Assembly: GCF_000943545.1 (NCBI RefSeq)
Contig: NZ_JTHP01000013.1
Span: 39,091 to 103,090, forward strand
Direction of reading: 5' to 3'
From: Paenibacillus terrae
GTDB taxonomy: Bacteria > Bacillota > Bacilli > Paenibacillales > Paenibacillaceae
Length of the DNA stretch: 64,000 nt
Below, piece by piece: positions 1-8,814 of this stretch. Each line of letters starts with the position of its first letter. Position 1 is the stretch's first letter. The translations under genes were made by a program, and so were the position numbers. Under the pieces are notes generated by a model. It saw only the letters and a list, made by a program, of their open reading frames with translations, was not told the origin of the DNA and made no database searches.

Positions 1-950
1 CAAACGTCCACTATACTGGTCAAAATAGGCGGTCATTTCATCTCTGGGATGCACATCCTGACCCGTAATTCCTGAACCGGAGGACTTTGATACTGTATAT
101 ACTTCCGAAGAATTCTTAGGCAACCGAAGAACGTATGGAGAAGATATGCGTTCGCTGGATATAACCTTTTCCATTTCGTCAACGCTTAAGCTTCTCCCCT
201 CTTTTTGTGACTGAGGCGGATGTTCCTGGCGAGTAGCCCACGGTAAATCCTTATTCTCCACTTTAGATTGCAGTGGGCTCGAGTAAATAGGTGGATAGCC
301 TAGGGATTGCTGCGAAGTAGCTAAATTGTATATTTGATTACCCATAAATGCAGACCAAGGCAAGCCAGATCCAATAAGAAATAGTAGTGGTATTGCAGCA
401 ATCATTCCAGTAATTGTATGTCTATTTTTTAATTTTTGTCGCTTGGTATCTGATCTTCGAAGGTTCCCCCATCCCCTATAGATTCCAGAGATGATAAGAA
501 ATATGGCCCAACATGCAGCCAATTCCACTAGGTAATTCACGACAGTCCCACCGACCATCAGTGAACTGTGAAGATTTCGAGTCACATTGGCAAAATGAAC
601 ATTTGTATCCTGGCTACCGACTATTTGGTTTATTCGATCCAAATAAACATACTTTTCCTTATCAGAATCAGCATTGTACATGGTAAGACGTGTATTACGG
701 TCAGAACCTGCAAAATAGCTAATTTTAGTAGTCTTAAACCCATTAAATGTAGTTTCAGTTATGAACTGCTTCTGATTGGGTTAACTGCTGTGTCTGACTG
801 GTTTGAGCGAAATAAAGATCTTTGTATATAACGTCTTCAATTTCCCCTTTGAAAAGATAGGCTATTCCACTTATGGATAAAGTAATAATCAGTGGAGCAA
901 TAAAAAAACCAGCGCCAAAACATACGGCTAAGTATCTGATTTCTTACCAT
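1..950 (-). pseudogene. PepSY-type membrane protein, frameshifted, runs off the left edge
   Basis: Reading the minus strand from ATG at 950 (AAAGGAG ribosome site just upstream) gives a PepSY/PepSY_TM-type protein: an N-terminal membrane segment near 850-910, a second segment at 481-540 preceded by LHSSLMVGG (about 545-575), a third at 361-420, and the stretch AYFDQYSGRL at the window edge. The order fits the family of membrane proteins often linked to iron or redox control. The frame breaks at least twice, near 930 (just after the start) and near 760-780, so the gene is written as broken. Part of it lies outside the window. Family assignment is by recognition of the repeated helix/PepSY pattern; function is unknown. 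Confidence 0.6.
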
Positions 951-984
951 CTGTCAGCTCCTTTAATAACATTGTTCGTTTTTT

Positions 985-1106
985 TTATTTTCCGTGATTT
1001 TCGTGGTTATTGTGATTTTCTTCTTGATCGCTATTTCCATTAGATCCACATCCCATCATTACAGAAAGCAAGCACGCTACCAAAGTAAAATACAACAATT
1101 CTTCAT
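985..1106 (-). pseudogene. Small His/Asn-rich lipoprotein, one-base frameshift after the start
   Basis: A strong AGAGGAGGG site precedes ATG at 1106. One base is missing right after the second codon. If it is restored, the product is about 40 residues: a short hydrophobic signal, a lipobox-like MMGC, then a polar tail with Asn, Gln, Glu and three His residues, ending HENHGK. It sits directly upstream of the PepSY gene in the same orientation, so the two probably form one unit. The His-rich tail would suit metal binding, but that is a guess. The break may be a sequencing error. Confidence 0.5.
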
Positions 1107-1178
1107 CGTATCCCTCCTCTTATGATGTTAACTATAAAAGTTAATGAAGCTAAACAAACAGGCTCAATAGGGCTATAT

Positions 1179-1421
1179 TTAGACATCATTCGTGAACATT
1201 ATGTGATTAAAGTCATATTTTTTATTATTTTCTCTCCTTATTGATAGAAAGCAAATTAGTTGGTTTAAAACAAAAATCTTTTGTACGATATTCTCACTAA
1301 AAAAGTTAAGCTGTCGTTTATAAAAATTAATATCCGTTTGATAAGGATGGCGATTCTGTTGATTCCTCTCATATACATCAAGAAGCTGGATATGTAAATT
1401 ATATATATCTTTATAATTAAT
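1179..1421 (-). pseudogene. FYNLH-family protein, copy 1, start codon lost
   Basis: An 80-residue frame of an unrecognised family present three times in the window (also 23551-23815 and 58636-58890). Shared blocks are NLHIQLLDVYERN, NFYKRQLNFF and KIFVLNQL. An AAGGAGG site is present, but the codon at the start position, aligned with the ATG of the 23815 copy, is ATT. Homology ends near VLNQLI; the rest of the frame is unrelated. So this is a copy with a damaged start and a replaced C-terminus. No function is known to me; all three copies lie among transposon fragments. Confidence 0.45.
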
Positions 1422-1729
1422 CTTAATCTCCTCCTTTTTATTTTGTGATCAGTATACTCATATAGAAAACGAAATAGACATATGATTTCAATTTAATATT
1501 TCTCAGAAATTAATCAACAAAATAAAAAACTGATGGGTATCATTTCGCCCCAATTTAACAATTACAATCTAAAAAACAGGCCTGTTAATTTTCTGAATAT
1601 CTCCGTAAGTTAAACACAAGTTTCGCCTGGATACCGAAGATGCATTCTCCAAATAGCAGGATGAGATTTGAATGAGTATAGCATTTTTCTGGAAACCGGT
1701 AGCCATTTCACCTGCTACACATAAAGTAA

Positions 1730-1769
1730 AAATAGCCCCGAAATAGAGAACTTTTCATCGGGGCTATTT
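1730..1769. terminator. Hairpin, probable bidirectional terminator
   Basis: AAATAGCCCCGA (1730-1741) and TCGGGGCTATTT (1758-1769) are perfect inverted repeats around a 16-base loop. It is GC-rich in the stem with A/T flanks, in an otherwise gene-free stretch. Confidence 0.6.
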
Positions 1770-1977
1770 AGGTTAGATATTAAATTGTCCTATAGGTAAA
1801 AATGTGTATATCAAAACTTTATTGTAACCGAGTAAAGGTAATTTCCCTTTATATAATGTTTGTCTTACTTCTTGTTATAAAAATAAACTGTCCTTTTTCA
1901 CCATAAAATTAGATAAATTAGCTCAATCATTAACAGATAATTTTGAAGTTACTGTTCCTCTAAGCAAGAATGTCCTG

Positions 1978-2178
1978 TTGCTCGGAAGATTCGAAGAAAA
2001 ATTGCCAACTCAGCACCTTTCACGTGAAGCTATCGCAATCATGAACAGCTATACCGCTAGCGACTCTCGGAGATATGTATGTTCGAGTGACAGGGATTTT
2101 ATTTGGTATACAAGAAACAATTGTGTTGGAGCAACAGATGATTTAATCAAAACAATACTTGAGAACAGGGACAACTAA
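1978..2178 (+). CDS. Hypothetical protein, possible fragment
   Basis: A 66-codon frame starting at TTG that stays open upstream to about 1860 without an ATG. The product has no motif I recognise. The upstream open frame without a start, and decayed surroundings, suggest a 5'-truncated gene. Low confidence that it is translated. Confidence 0.25.
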   Translation: MLGRFEEKLPTQHLSREAIAIMNSYTASDSRRYVCSSDRDFIWYTRNNCVGATDDLIKTILENRDN

Positions 2179-2324
2179 GACGATGAAGAAGTCCTAGCCG
2201 CACTGTAATATGGGATGCGCTGACTTGTCTTCGACTGAGAAAGACAAAAGAAGACCAACAGACTGACCCGAAGGAAATCTGGCGACGGGGAGTTAGCAAA
2301 ACTGCTACGTTTAGAGGTACCGCC

Positions 2325-2501
2325 ATGTACGTATCAGAAATCTGTCGTATGCAACGTCAGATAAGACGAAACCCTAGAGCCGAAGCGGTTCCCCCAACTC
2401 CTTCGAGTACTAAAGAGCCAAAACGCCACCAAATGGTGTCCGTCCAGATCGTCAAGAAACCCACGTCTCAAAAAGACGGGGTTTCTAAACAATCTAAATA
2501 A
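2325..2501 (+). CDS. Short basic ORF, unknown
   Basis: A 58-codon frame begins MYVSEICRMQRQIRRN and is rich in Arg, Lys and Pro. No ribosome site of note precedes it. Its base composition (more GC than flanking DNA, 2200-2480) suggests imported DNA. No family recognised; it may be non-coding remnant. Confidence 0.2.
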   Translation: MYVSEICRMQRQIRRNPRAEAVPPTPSSTKEPKRHQMVSVQIVKKPTSQKDGVSKQSK

Positions 2502-2651
2502 CCTTATAAAATAAGGTTTTCTTTGGTTGGTAACTTTATGTAGATGTGCAGTTGTCGGGTGTCGGAGGACAAGAACTTGTATCGGTAACCGATTTCCCCT
2601 CGTTTTTTCATATTAAAAAGCCACTGGTCTCGATTTGTTCAGATCAGCGGC

Positions 2652-2999
2652 TTAACAAATTAATTCTTTCACATATTCAACAACATATTTTTCGATCAAC
2701 TCGTTTTTAACCTTAGCTGTACCATTTTCATCTGCTCACTATCAAGAACTTTAAAATATGAAAGTTTTGCTTGATCCATTGATTTCTGAAACTCATTCTC
2801 TTTGAAGACGAAAATCAGGGCGAACTTTTCCCCAAGCATTTTACTGGCCTTTTTATTGCCCTGCTTGCTCCATCCTTCTTTTTTGCTATCTCTACCTTCC
2901 ACCAAGAGATGTTGCCTACCAACCAGCTCATCTGCATAGCCGTCCATCGTTAAGGAGTTCCTTTTGCTGCGGAAGATTGCCTATGAAATTTTGAGGGAA
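2652..2999 (-). pseudogene. Unrecognised protein, two frame changes
   Basis: A central frame (2696-2947) encodes a soluble Lys-rich stretch with GEKFALIFVFKENEFQ. A second frame continues the protein after about 2715 (AKVKNELIEKYVVEYVKEL, stop at 2652), and a third frame supplies an N-terminal part (about 2950-2999, NFIGNLPQQKELL). Together they make a plausible protein of about 110 residues with two one-base breaks. I do not recognise the family. Confidence 0.35.
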
Positions 3000-3059
3000 G
3001 CCGGCACCTGGATTCAAAAAAGATTGGACAGACGGTTTTCATCACCAGAACACTAGTGA

Positions 3060-3396
3060 TCAGATAAGCTGCTGTAGAAACAGGAATTGTATACTAATGG
3101 CGGGAGCCTTTTGGACTCTACGGTATTCTGGTGGGCGAGCTTAGATTGTCGCTAATGCCGTTCTCGGAATACAAGGCCATGCTGAAAATCCGTGGATATT
3201 ACCTACAGTTTATTAAAGGAGATCATATCCAGTCTCAGTAGTCTGAAGTTTGCATTATCGTCTTTTATTAATGCTTTGCCCATCCTTTTTGTGTGACGAA
3301 ATCCTTCATGAACAGCAGACTATTAATCGAGGGCAAAGTTTTATTCCGATACTACATTACATGGGCATGTGGGGCAAAGAATATTATAAAAAATAA
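3060..3396 (+). other. Remnant coding fragments, no intact gene
   Basis: One plus frame (about 3096-3240) reads EPFGLYGILVGELRLSL and on to a stop. Another (ATG at 3271, stop 3394-3396) gives 41 residues ending MGMWGKEYYKK. Neither has a clear ribosome site or recognisable domain. They look like pieces of one or two decayed genes. Confidence 0.2.
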
Positions 3397-3479
3397 ATAA
3401 AGAATAAATACGTTATCAGGATAAACGTACTTTTTCTATAATATACAATGAGATATTATTTGGTAGCGTCAAGAATTAT

Positions 3480-3554
3480 GTGTAAATTATTATTGGTTAT
3501 ATTCATGGTAAGAGAATCGTTCCTAGGATGGGCGACAACAATTAATACTTTCAT
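3480..3554 (-). pseudogene. N-terminal fragment of NAD(P)H:quinone-reductase-like flavoprotein
   Basis: An intact ribosome site (GAAAGGAG) and ATG at 3554 lead into MKVLIVVAHPRNDSLTM, nearly the same as the start of the full gene at 17079-17669, and then homology stops after about 25 codons. A similar fragment is at 22388-22465. The preserved 5' end with lost body points to deletion or recombination. Confidence 0.6.
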
Positions 3555-3952
3555 GTTATCTTATTTCTCCTTTCAACATTTCATTTAGAATTATTGACAT
3601 TATTATTCCTTCTGAATTTAGAAACATGTGTATGTATATAATAAAAAAGAACTTATGGCTACTGTCAAGCCTTTATTTCAATTGTACCTTTTCGAACATC
3701 GAAGTTATTAATTTTAAAAATTTAGCATACCGCCCATCCGGAGAACATACCAACGTTTAATTGTTTAATCCAGAACAAAACGGTATTACGATGCAGTTTA
3801 GATAGTGAGCTGCATTTTAAAAAAAGGCTATCCCACTAGCCTTTGGGCTAAGCCCCGCTTGATCAGCTCCATGCTGATTTAACTCTAAACCGGTATTCCT
3901 TTACTTGAAGTCTGAAGGACAAAACTAGTTAAGAATGCAACCTATGGAACAA

Positions 3953-3989
3953 TAAAAAAATCAAGACTTTGTTTTTATCAAAGTCTTGA
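3953..3989 (-). terminator. Rho-independent terminator of the 4044-5249 gene
   Basis: TCAAGACTTTG (3961-3971) pairs perfectly with CAAAGTCTTGA (3979-3989). On the minus strand the hairpin is followed by a T-run (A-run at 3953-3960). It lies about 55 bases after the OYE stop codon. Confidence 0.85.
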
Positions 3990-4043
3990 CCCCTCTATAT
4001 GACAAGTTACATTATTAATGAAATCATTGTACTCTTCGTGTCA

Positions 4044-5249
4044 TTAACTAAATATTCTTTGATCGGAAGCCATAACATAATGATCAGGAAGTTTAAGTGT
4101 ATCCAGAGCATCAAGTGTTTCTTGGGGTAGAGTCCCACTACTTTCCAGTATCCATCGAACCGTTTTCACACCATAAGGGATTTTTAATTCTTCCATCCTG
4201 CCTGTAATGTTTAATGTAATTTCATCTACGCGATCAGTACGGATTTTTTCTGCTAAGTCAGGTTCTGCAATCGCTGCAGCAGCCATAGCAACTAAATCTC
4301 CATATTCAAGAGCATCAAGAGCCGCCTCTGCTGAGCCGATCCCACCAACAACAATGAGCGGACAGCGTTTGTTAATAACCGATTTGATCACTTGGTTTAT
4401 CGATTGATTTTCATAAGCCCCCATTGCAGCTGTATTCTTATAGGAATCTACTCCCCACAGCGAAGAATGGATATAATCTACACCTCTTGAAACTAACTGT
4501 TCAATCAGATATAGAGAATCATCGAGTGTATAACCAATATCTGAACCATGAATTTCTTCAGGTGAAATACGGTAGCCTAAAATAAACGGTTCTGCGGACT
4601 CTTCTTGCGCAACTCGTTTGACTTCGTCAAAGATAGCAAGGGCAAAGGCAGAACGCTTTTCAAGACTCCCTCCCCATTTGTCCGTGCGTTTATTGGAAGT
4701 CGTAGAAAAGAACTGTTGAATTAAGTAATGGTTAGCACCATGTATTTCCAGGCCATCAAAACCAGCTTTGATTGCTCTACGAGTTGCATCGCCGAAGAAT
4801 CCGATCACGTCTTGGATTTTTCGTTCGCTCATTCCTGTAACTTCGTATTCCAAAAACGGGAATTTAATTGTACTTGGCCCATAGGCTACTCCATAATCTC
4901 TCTGCGTAACCGATGCTTCACGACCCGTATGGTACACTTGCATTATGGCTTTTGCCCCTTCAGACTTCATGGCTTGCGCCATTTCAGTCATGCCTGGAAG
5001 ATGTTTGTCGTCGAAAATTCCATATTGATAGTCAAGCCATTGGGCCATGATATCATTGTAACATGCAGCCGTTATCAATAATTGCCCTGTTTTAGCTCTA
5101 CGCTTGAAGTATGCAATATCGGCATCGGTAACTGTTCCATCTGCATTGGATGAATTGATAACCATCGGTGCCATGACAAAGCGACCCGAAACTTCAATGC
5201 CATTCGGGAACGACATCGGACGAAATAACGATTCAAATCTGGAGTTCAT
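4044..5249 (-). CDS. NADH:flavin oxidoreductase / ene-reductase (Old Yellow Enzyme family)
   Basis: A 401-residue FMN-dependent ene-reductase with TIM-barrel fold, expected to reduce activated C=C bonds in the cytoplasm with NAD(P)H. Seen: N-terminal GRFVMAPM (FMN-binding start), the substrate-anion pair in HGANHYLIQQF near residue 180, SNKRTDKWGG after it, and a C-terminal phosphate-binding stretch VVGGIG. The start is set at the ATG at 5249 (MNSRFESLF), not 5267, because GGAAGAGGG lies just before it. It is transcribed alone, with its own terminator. The promoter holds a large palindrome (5316-5356), and a TetR gene lies immediately upstream, so TetR control is likely. Substrate unknown. 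Confidence 0.85.
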   Translation of the reverse strand: MNSRFESLFRPMSFPNGIEVSGRFVMAPMVINSSNADGTVTDADIAYFKRRAKTGQLLITAACYNDIMAQWLDYQYGIFDDKHLPGMTEMAQAMKSEGAKAIMQVYHTGREASVTQRDYGVAYGPSTIKFPFLEYEVTGMSERKIQDVIGFFGDATRRAIKAGFDGLEIHGANHYLIQQFFSTTSNKRTDKWGGSLEKRSAFALAIFDEVKRVAQEESAEPFILGYRISPEEIHGSDIGYTLDDSLYLIEQLVSRGVDYIHSSLWGVDSYKNTAAMGAYENQSINQVIKSVINKRCPLIVVGGIGSAEAALDALEYGDLVAMAAAAIAEPDLAEKIRTDRVDEITLNITGRMEELKIPYGVKTVRWILESSGTLPQETLDALDTLKLPDHYVMASDQRIFS

Positions 5250-5315
5250 TGAATTACCCTCTTCCATGTGATTAATTTCACAAAATAAATAAAAAAATAA
5301 TCATTCTTATCCACT

Positions 5316-5356
5316 GAATATAATGAACATGTTCATCGAACATGTTCATTATATTC
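5316..5356. promoter_or_regulatory. Large palindromic operator, probably for the adjacent TetR protein
   Basis: Two 19-base arms (5316-5334 and 5338-5356) are perfect inverted repeats around ATC. Each arm contains GAACATGTTC, itself a palindrome, so there are two adjacent dyads, as expected for two TetR dimers. It lies 67 bases upstream of the OYE start, in its promoter region, and downstream of tetR. Confidence 0.75.
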
Positions 5357-5530
5357 CAACAAAACATTTTATTCAAGGGGAATTTTTACTCCATTAAACA
5401 ATACTGAACTGCCCACGTTTTTCTTAGAGATAAATATTTGGTCACCAAAAAAAGCAGAATCCATTCCAGATCTGCTTTCCTTAGGTACATTACCACTATT
5501 CAATTCTATGCTTCAAACTCTCGAAATTGA

Positions 5531-6127
5531 TCATAACCCTTTGATGAAAATGGACAACAAGTGCTGAACATACTGAGGTAGATCATAATTCCCTTCATGA
5601 ACACACCAATCCATAATGGCACCTTTGAACACGACACACAGGTCCTTTGTGGTTTCTTCACAAGATCTTTCGCCCAAATGGATGAGCTGTTGCTCAACTG
5701 CCTCTTGAACGTATTCCAACGTGATTTCCATGACTCGGTTATAGATACGATCTGTATTGAGAGAGGAATTCGTACTTGAGAAAAACAAGCGGCAAAAGTC
5801 CAATCCAAACTCGGTAGTGTACCGGGCATACCAAACGTAAAAGGAAATAATTTTCTCAATCGGATTCTGGAACTCCGTGTACATTTTAGCGTGCTGCTCA
5901 AAATCCTCTCCAGCCATTTCATAATAGAACGATAAAAGCTGTTCTTTACTATCAAAATAATTATAGAAACTACCCGTGGAGGTTCCGGCAATTTTGCAAA
6001 CTTCCCTAATCGTAAAATTATCATAACCTTTATTTTTCATCAGTTCTAACGTAGCTTGAAAAAGCTTTTTTTTCGTGTTTAACGCTTTCAGTTCTCTGGT
6101 AGTAAGCTTCCTTGCTTGACTCTCCAT
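5531..6127 (-). CDS. TetR/AcrR-family transcriptional repressor
   Basis: 198 residues with the usual TetR layout: an N-terminal helix-turn-helix at about residues 15-60 (TIREVCKIAGTSTGSFYNYF is the recognition region) and a long helical C-terminal ligand domain. The start at 6127 is preceded by AAGGGGGGG. It is codirectional with and 280 bases upstream of the ene-reductase gene, whose promoter carries the 5316-5356 palindrome, so it most likely represses that gene until a reactive substrate binds. The ligand is unknown. Confidence 0.85.
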   Translation of the reverse strand: MESQARKLTTRELKALNTKKKLFQATLELMKNKGYDNFTIREVCKIAGTSTGSFYNYFDSKEQLLSFYYEMAGEDFEQHAKMYTEFQNPIEKIISFYVWYARYTTEFGLDFCRLFFSSTNSSLNTDRIYNRVMEITLEYVQEAVEQQLIHLGERSCEETTKDLCVVFKGAIMDWCVHEGNYDLPQYVQHLLSIFIKGL

Positions 6128-6542
6128 AATACCCCCCCTTCTAACCTGTATACTCTATCTTCAGTATTCTATATCCAATAGTATAGCAAAATCAGTATGT
6201 ATCAAACCATATACATGTATTCGTCATATCTCTCCCCGATTGAAAGAGCCGTGAATCCCAACATCGTATGCGCTCTCTGGCGAATAATGAATCGCTTGTT
6301 TTCGAATGATAGGGACATTCATAAAACGGTTATAAGTATGTCCAATGTACAGTATTTTGTCCCAAAAAAGCCTTGCTTTACACGCCAATTGACATAGTGA
6401 ATCGCATGCTGCTTTTATAAAGAGCACGGATAATTATAGCTCAGGCCCGGTAGCTTGAAGTATAACTTACCGGACCTTACCAATTGAAACTAATAATGTG
6501 TAATAAATAGGGTACGATTGATAACTGGATATAAAAGGGTTA
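6128..6542. other. Intergenic stretch without a supported gene
   Basis: Only mutually overlapping frames of about 66 codons (6197-6397 plus, 6224-6427 minus) are present, with no domain or convincing ribosome site. GCTCAGGCCCGGTAGCTTG followed by a partial inverted copy (about 6440-6475) could act as a terminator. No clear function. Confidence 0.3.
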
Positions 6543-7280
6543 TTACATTTCGCCTCCACCGCTCACAGGCAGGTAACTTCCTGTGAGATAAGCACTATCA
6601 TCACTAGCATAAAAAGCAATTGCTTTTGCAATATCCTCAGGATACCCAATTCGGCCAAGAGGGAGAGAGGTCGTTAGCTGGTGTTTAAACCCTTCAGGCA
6701 TAGAGGTAGTCGCATCTGTTTCTACCAATCCCGGGGAGACAACATTTGCTGTAATTCCCTGGCTACCCAGCTCTTGGGCAATATATTTAACAAAACTATT
6801 TAGTGCTCCTTTTGATGTTCCGTGTGCTATAAAATTAGGTCCTGGGTGATTACTCAGACCGCTTGATATATAAATCAACTTTCCATAATTCTGTTTCTTC
6901 ATATAAGGCAGTACCACCTTTGTAGAGACGAAAGCAGCCTGAAGTTCATCATTAGTTTTTTGAATAAACTCATCGAATGTCATATCTTCAAAAGATTTCT
7001 GAACAAAGCTCATACCAGCATTATGAACGAGGATATCTACGGTACAATTTTTAATGGTTTCTTCCACGAGCGTACTCATTTGTTCCATACCTCTAGCATC
7101 TGCTTGTATTGCGAATGCTTCTCCGCCATTTTCCCGGATCGATGCCACTACTTTATTAGCTTCTGTTGAATTTCTTGCATAATTCACAACTACTTTTGCT
7201 CCACGTTCAGCCAATATTTTTGCCGTAGCAGCACCGATCCCTCGACTTGCTCCTGTTACAATTGCTACTTTTCCTTGCAT
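6543..7280 (-). CDS. SDR-family oxidoreductase with His in place of the catalytic Tyr
   Basis: A classical short-chain dehydrogenase of 245 residues. Seen: cofactor motif TGASRGIG (residues 9-16), NAG near 90, the catalytic Ser in YISSGLSN, and C-terminal SPGLVETDA. Thirteen residues after that Ser, where YxxxK is expected, the sequence is HGTSK: Lys is kept and Tyr is replaced by His. That may change or remove normal alcohol/ketone chemistry. AAAGGAGAG precedes the start. It is divergent from a MarR gene, and two palindromes between them suggest control by that MarR. Confidence 0.85.
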   Translation of the reverse strand: MQGKVAIVTGASRGIGAATAKILAERGAKVVVNYARNSTEANKVVASIRENGGEAFAIQADARGMEQMSTLVEETIKNCTVDILVHNAGMSFVQKSFEDMTFDEFIQKTNDELQAAFVSTKVVLPYMKKQNYGKLIYISSGLSNHPGPNFIAHGTSKGALNSFVKYIAQELGSQGITANVVSPGLVETDATTSMPEGFKHQLTTSLPLGRIGYPEDIAKAIAFYASDDSAYLTGSYLPVSGGGEM

Positions 7281-7299
7281 GTTGTTCTCTCTCCTTTAT

Positions 7300-7356
7300 T
7301 AGTCAATATATTGACTACTTTAAGCGATTTAATAATATTAGTCAACATATTGATTA
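7300..7356. promoter_or_regulatory. Two MarR-type operators between divergent genes
   Basis: TAGTCAATATATTGACTA (7300-7317) is a perfect 18-bp palindrome. TAGTCAACATATTGATTA (7339-7356) is a near copy. The starts are 39 bp apart, between the SDR (minus) and marR (plus) genes, a typical autoregulated divergent layout. Confidence 0.75.
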
Positions 7357-7451
7357 ATTCTCTGGAATTAAAATATAATGAGTTAGCCAACAGATATGAT
7401 CAATATATACGAGAAGTGCTTTAGTGACTTTGACTGAGATGGAGGTTCAAT

Positions 7452-7883
7452 ATGGAAGATGTAAAAACAGAAATCACTTTAGATTTTTTAAGGATATCAA
7501 ATCTTTTGAGCAAAGATGGAGCAAAGATGGTTGCAGATGTTGGACTTAATAGCATACAACAATGGGTTATTCTTAGTGCAGTCGCCAAAAAGGGGGATAT
7601 CTCCATTGGTGAACTAAAAGAAGAAACACTCGTAACGAAACAAAATATGACAGGTATGATCAATCGTATGCAACAATCTAATCTGGTTGCTCTATTCCAA
7701 GACCCACAAGATAGAAGGCGAACCCTTGTGAAATTAACGGATGAAGGACAACGCGTTTATGAGCAATTGAATACTTCACGAATTAATTTTAATAACCAAA
7801 CTTATCATATTTACAATGATCATGAAATTACTGTGTTAGGAGATTTACTTCATCGGATGGTTGAGCATTTAAAAGAGTACTGA
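7452..7883 (+). CDS. MarR-family transcriptional regulator
   Basis: 143 residues with a winged helix: recognition region LVTKQNMTGMINRM near residues 62-75 and wing DPQDRRRTLVKLT near 85-98. GGAGG stands upstream of the ATG at 7452. It is divergent from the SDR gene at 6543-7280, and the two palindromes at 7300-7356 are its probable binding sites. It differs in sequence from the four cysteine-containing MarR proteins of the redox clusters, so it probably has a separate role. Confidence 0.85.
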   Translation: MEDVKTEITLDFLRISNLLSKDGAKMVADVGLNSIQQWVILSAVAKKGDISIGELKEETLVTKQNMTGMINRMQQSNLVALFQDPQDRRRTLVKLTDEGQRVYEQLNTSRINFNNQTYHIYNDHEITVLGDLLHRMVEHLKEY

Positions 7884-7938
7884 TCTATTATTTGGTTCAC
7901 CTGAATAAAAAGTTTATTTTTTGAACTAGCACTTGTCT

Positions 7939-8250
7939 TCAATTCAAGGAACTCATATTCATAATAGAAGCTAACGTCAAAAAAGCCTTGAACGTACACA
8001 TCAATTTACCATAGCGTCCGCCAGACGATCACAGTGTTTTAAAAAAGGAAATCCACTCCTTGTGAGATCCCAATCATAATCCTCTCGAACATGGCGATTC
8101 TTCTTACTCGGGATGACTGGAATCGCCTGTTTTTTAAAAAAAAGATCCTGGTTGGAATTACCCTATAATTTATACACTTCATTGTTGATATGCTTTGCTT
8201 TATCAAAAATTTGATTCAAGACAATATTGCTATTACCGTTAGTCGCATAG
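7939..8250 (-). pseudogene. IS5-type transposase C-terminal remnant
   Basis: The minus strand encodes pieces typical of the C-terminal part of IS5-group DDE transposases: AIPVIPSKKNR, REDYDWDL, FLKHC followed by RLADA/RYGKL, then CTFKAFLTLASI and a stop at 7939. Frames change at least twice and the N-terminal two thirds is absent. A dead remnant that marks past insertion between marR and the SDR gene at 8815. Confidence 0.6.
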
Positions 8251-8736
8251 TGGATAGCGATTAGCTTTGCAATTGTTGGTAGAAGCTCTCCAATATTCTT
8301 CCAAACAATTCTTTATAGCTAATAGTTGTTTTAAGTGCAATACCTGTTGGAGGAATATTATTCTTTATAGATTTCCTCAAAAAATTTTCACCGCCTACCA
8401 GATTACTAAGTCTCTATTACTTAAAATGCCGATTGGTAATTCCATTTGTCAATTTTCTATACTGATCCAGGATTCTAACAAATTTGTTTTCTTCGTCAAC
8501 GTTTATCAAACTATAAGCATATTTATATATTCCGAAATAACATTATCTTTTTCAATTTGCATACTTACTTCAATTATCTTATTTCCCTTTAAGCAATTTC
8601 AAAGAATGTCTCGGGATACTTTATTTATTACATCATCGATTTTTAAATCGGCAGAACCATTCATCGTACGGCAAAAACGGCTACTTTTATCATTTTTTTG
8701 CCAATAGGGTATTGCATTTACCTTACAGTAAACAAA
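8251..8736. other. Decayed stretch without a supported gene
   Basis: A 146-codon plus-strand frame (8267-8707) is present, but it is Ile/Phe/Ser-rich, lacks a ribosome site and has no family pattern. The minus strand shows broken coding-like pieces (for example ISYKELFGRILESFYQQL near 8262-8320), so this is probably an eroded minus-strand gene of unknown type. Confidence 0.3.
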
Positions 8737-8791
8737 TTGACAAAATGAAAAAACAATGTTAAATTAAATGCATGATTCATGCATTTAATTT
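8737..8791 (+). promoter_or_regulatory. Promoter and MarR-type operator of the SDR gene at 8815
   Basis: -35 TTGACA (8737-8742), 17-bp spacer, -10 TAAATT (8760-8765). A 31-bp perfect palindrome (8761-8791, core ATGCATGATTCATGCAT) overlaps the -10 and start site. The same arrangement recurs before other genes of the redox clusters. Confidence 0.8.
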
Positions 8792-8814
8792 TATTATGAA
8801 GAGGTGTACCAGAT

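Noticed and set aside
5506..6024. 172-codon minus-strand frame
   Set aside because: It overlaps the TetR gene in another frame; the TetR frame has the clear domain and ribosome site.
8267..8707. 146-codon plus-strand frame as a membrane protein gene
   Set aside because: No ribosome site, biased AT-driven composition, and the opposite strand shows broken coding-like pieces.
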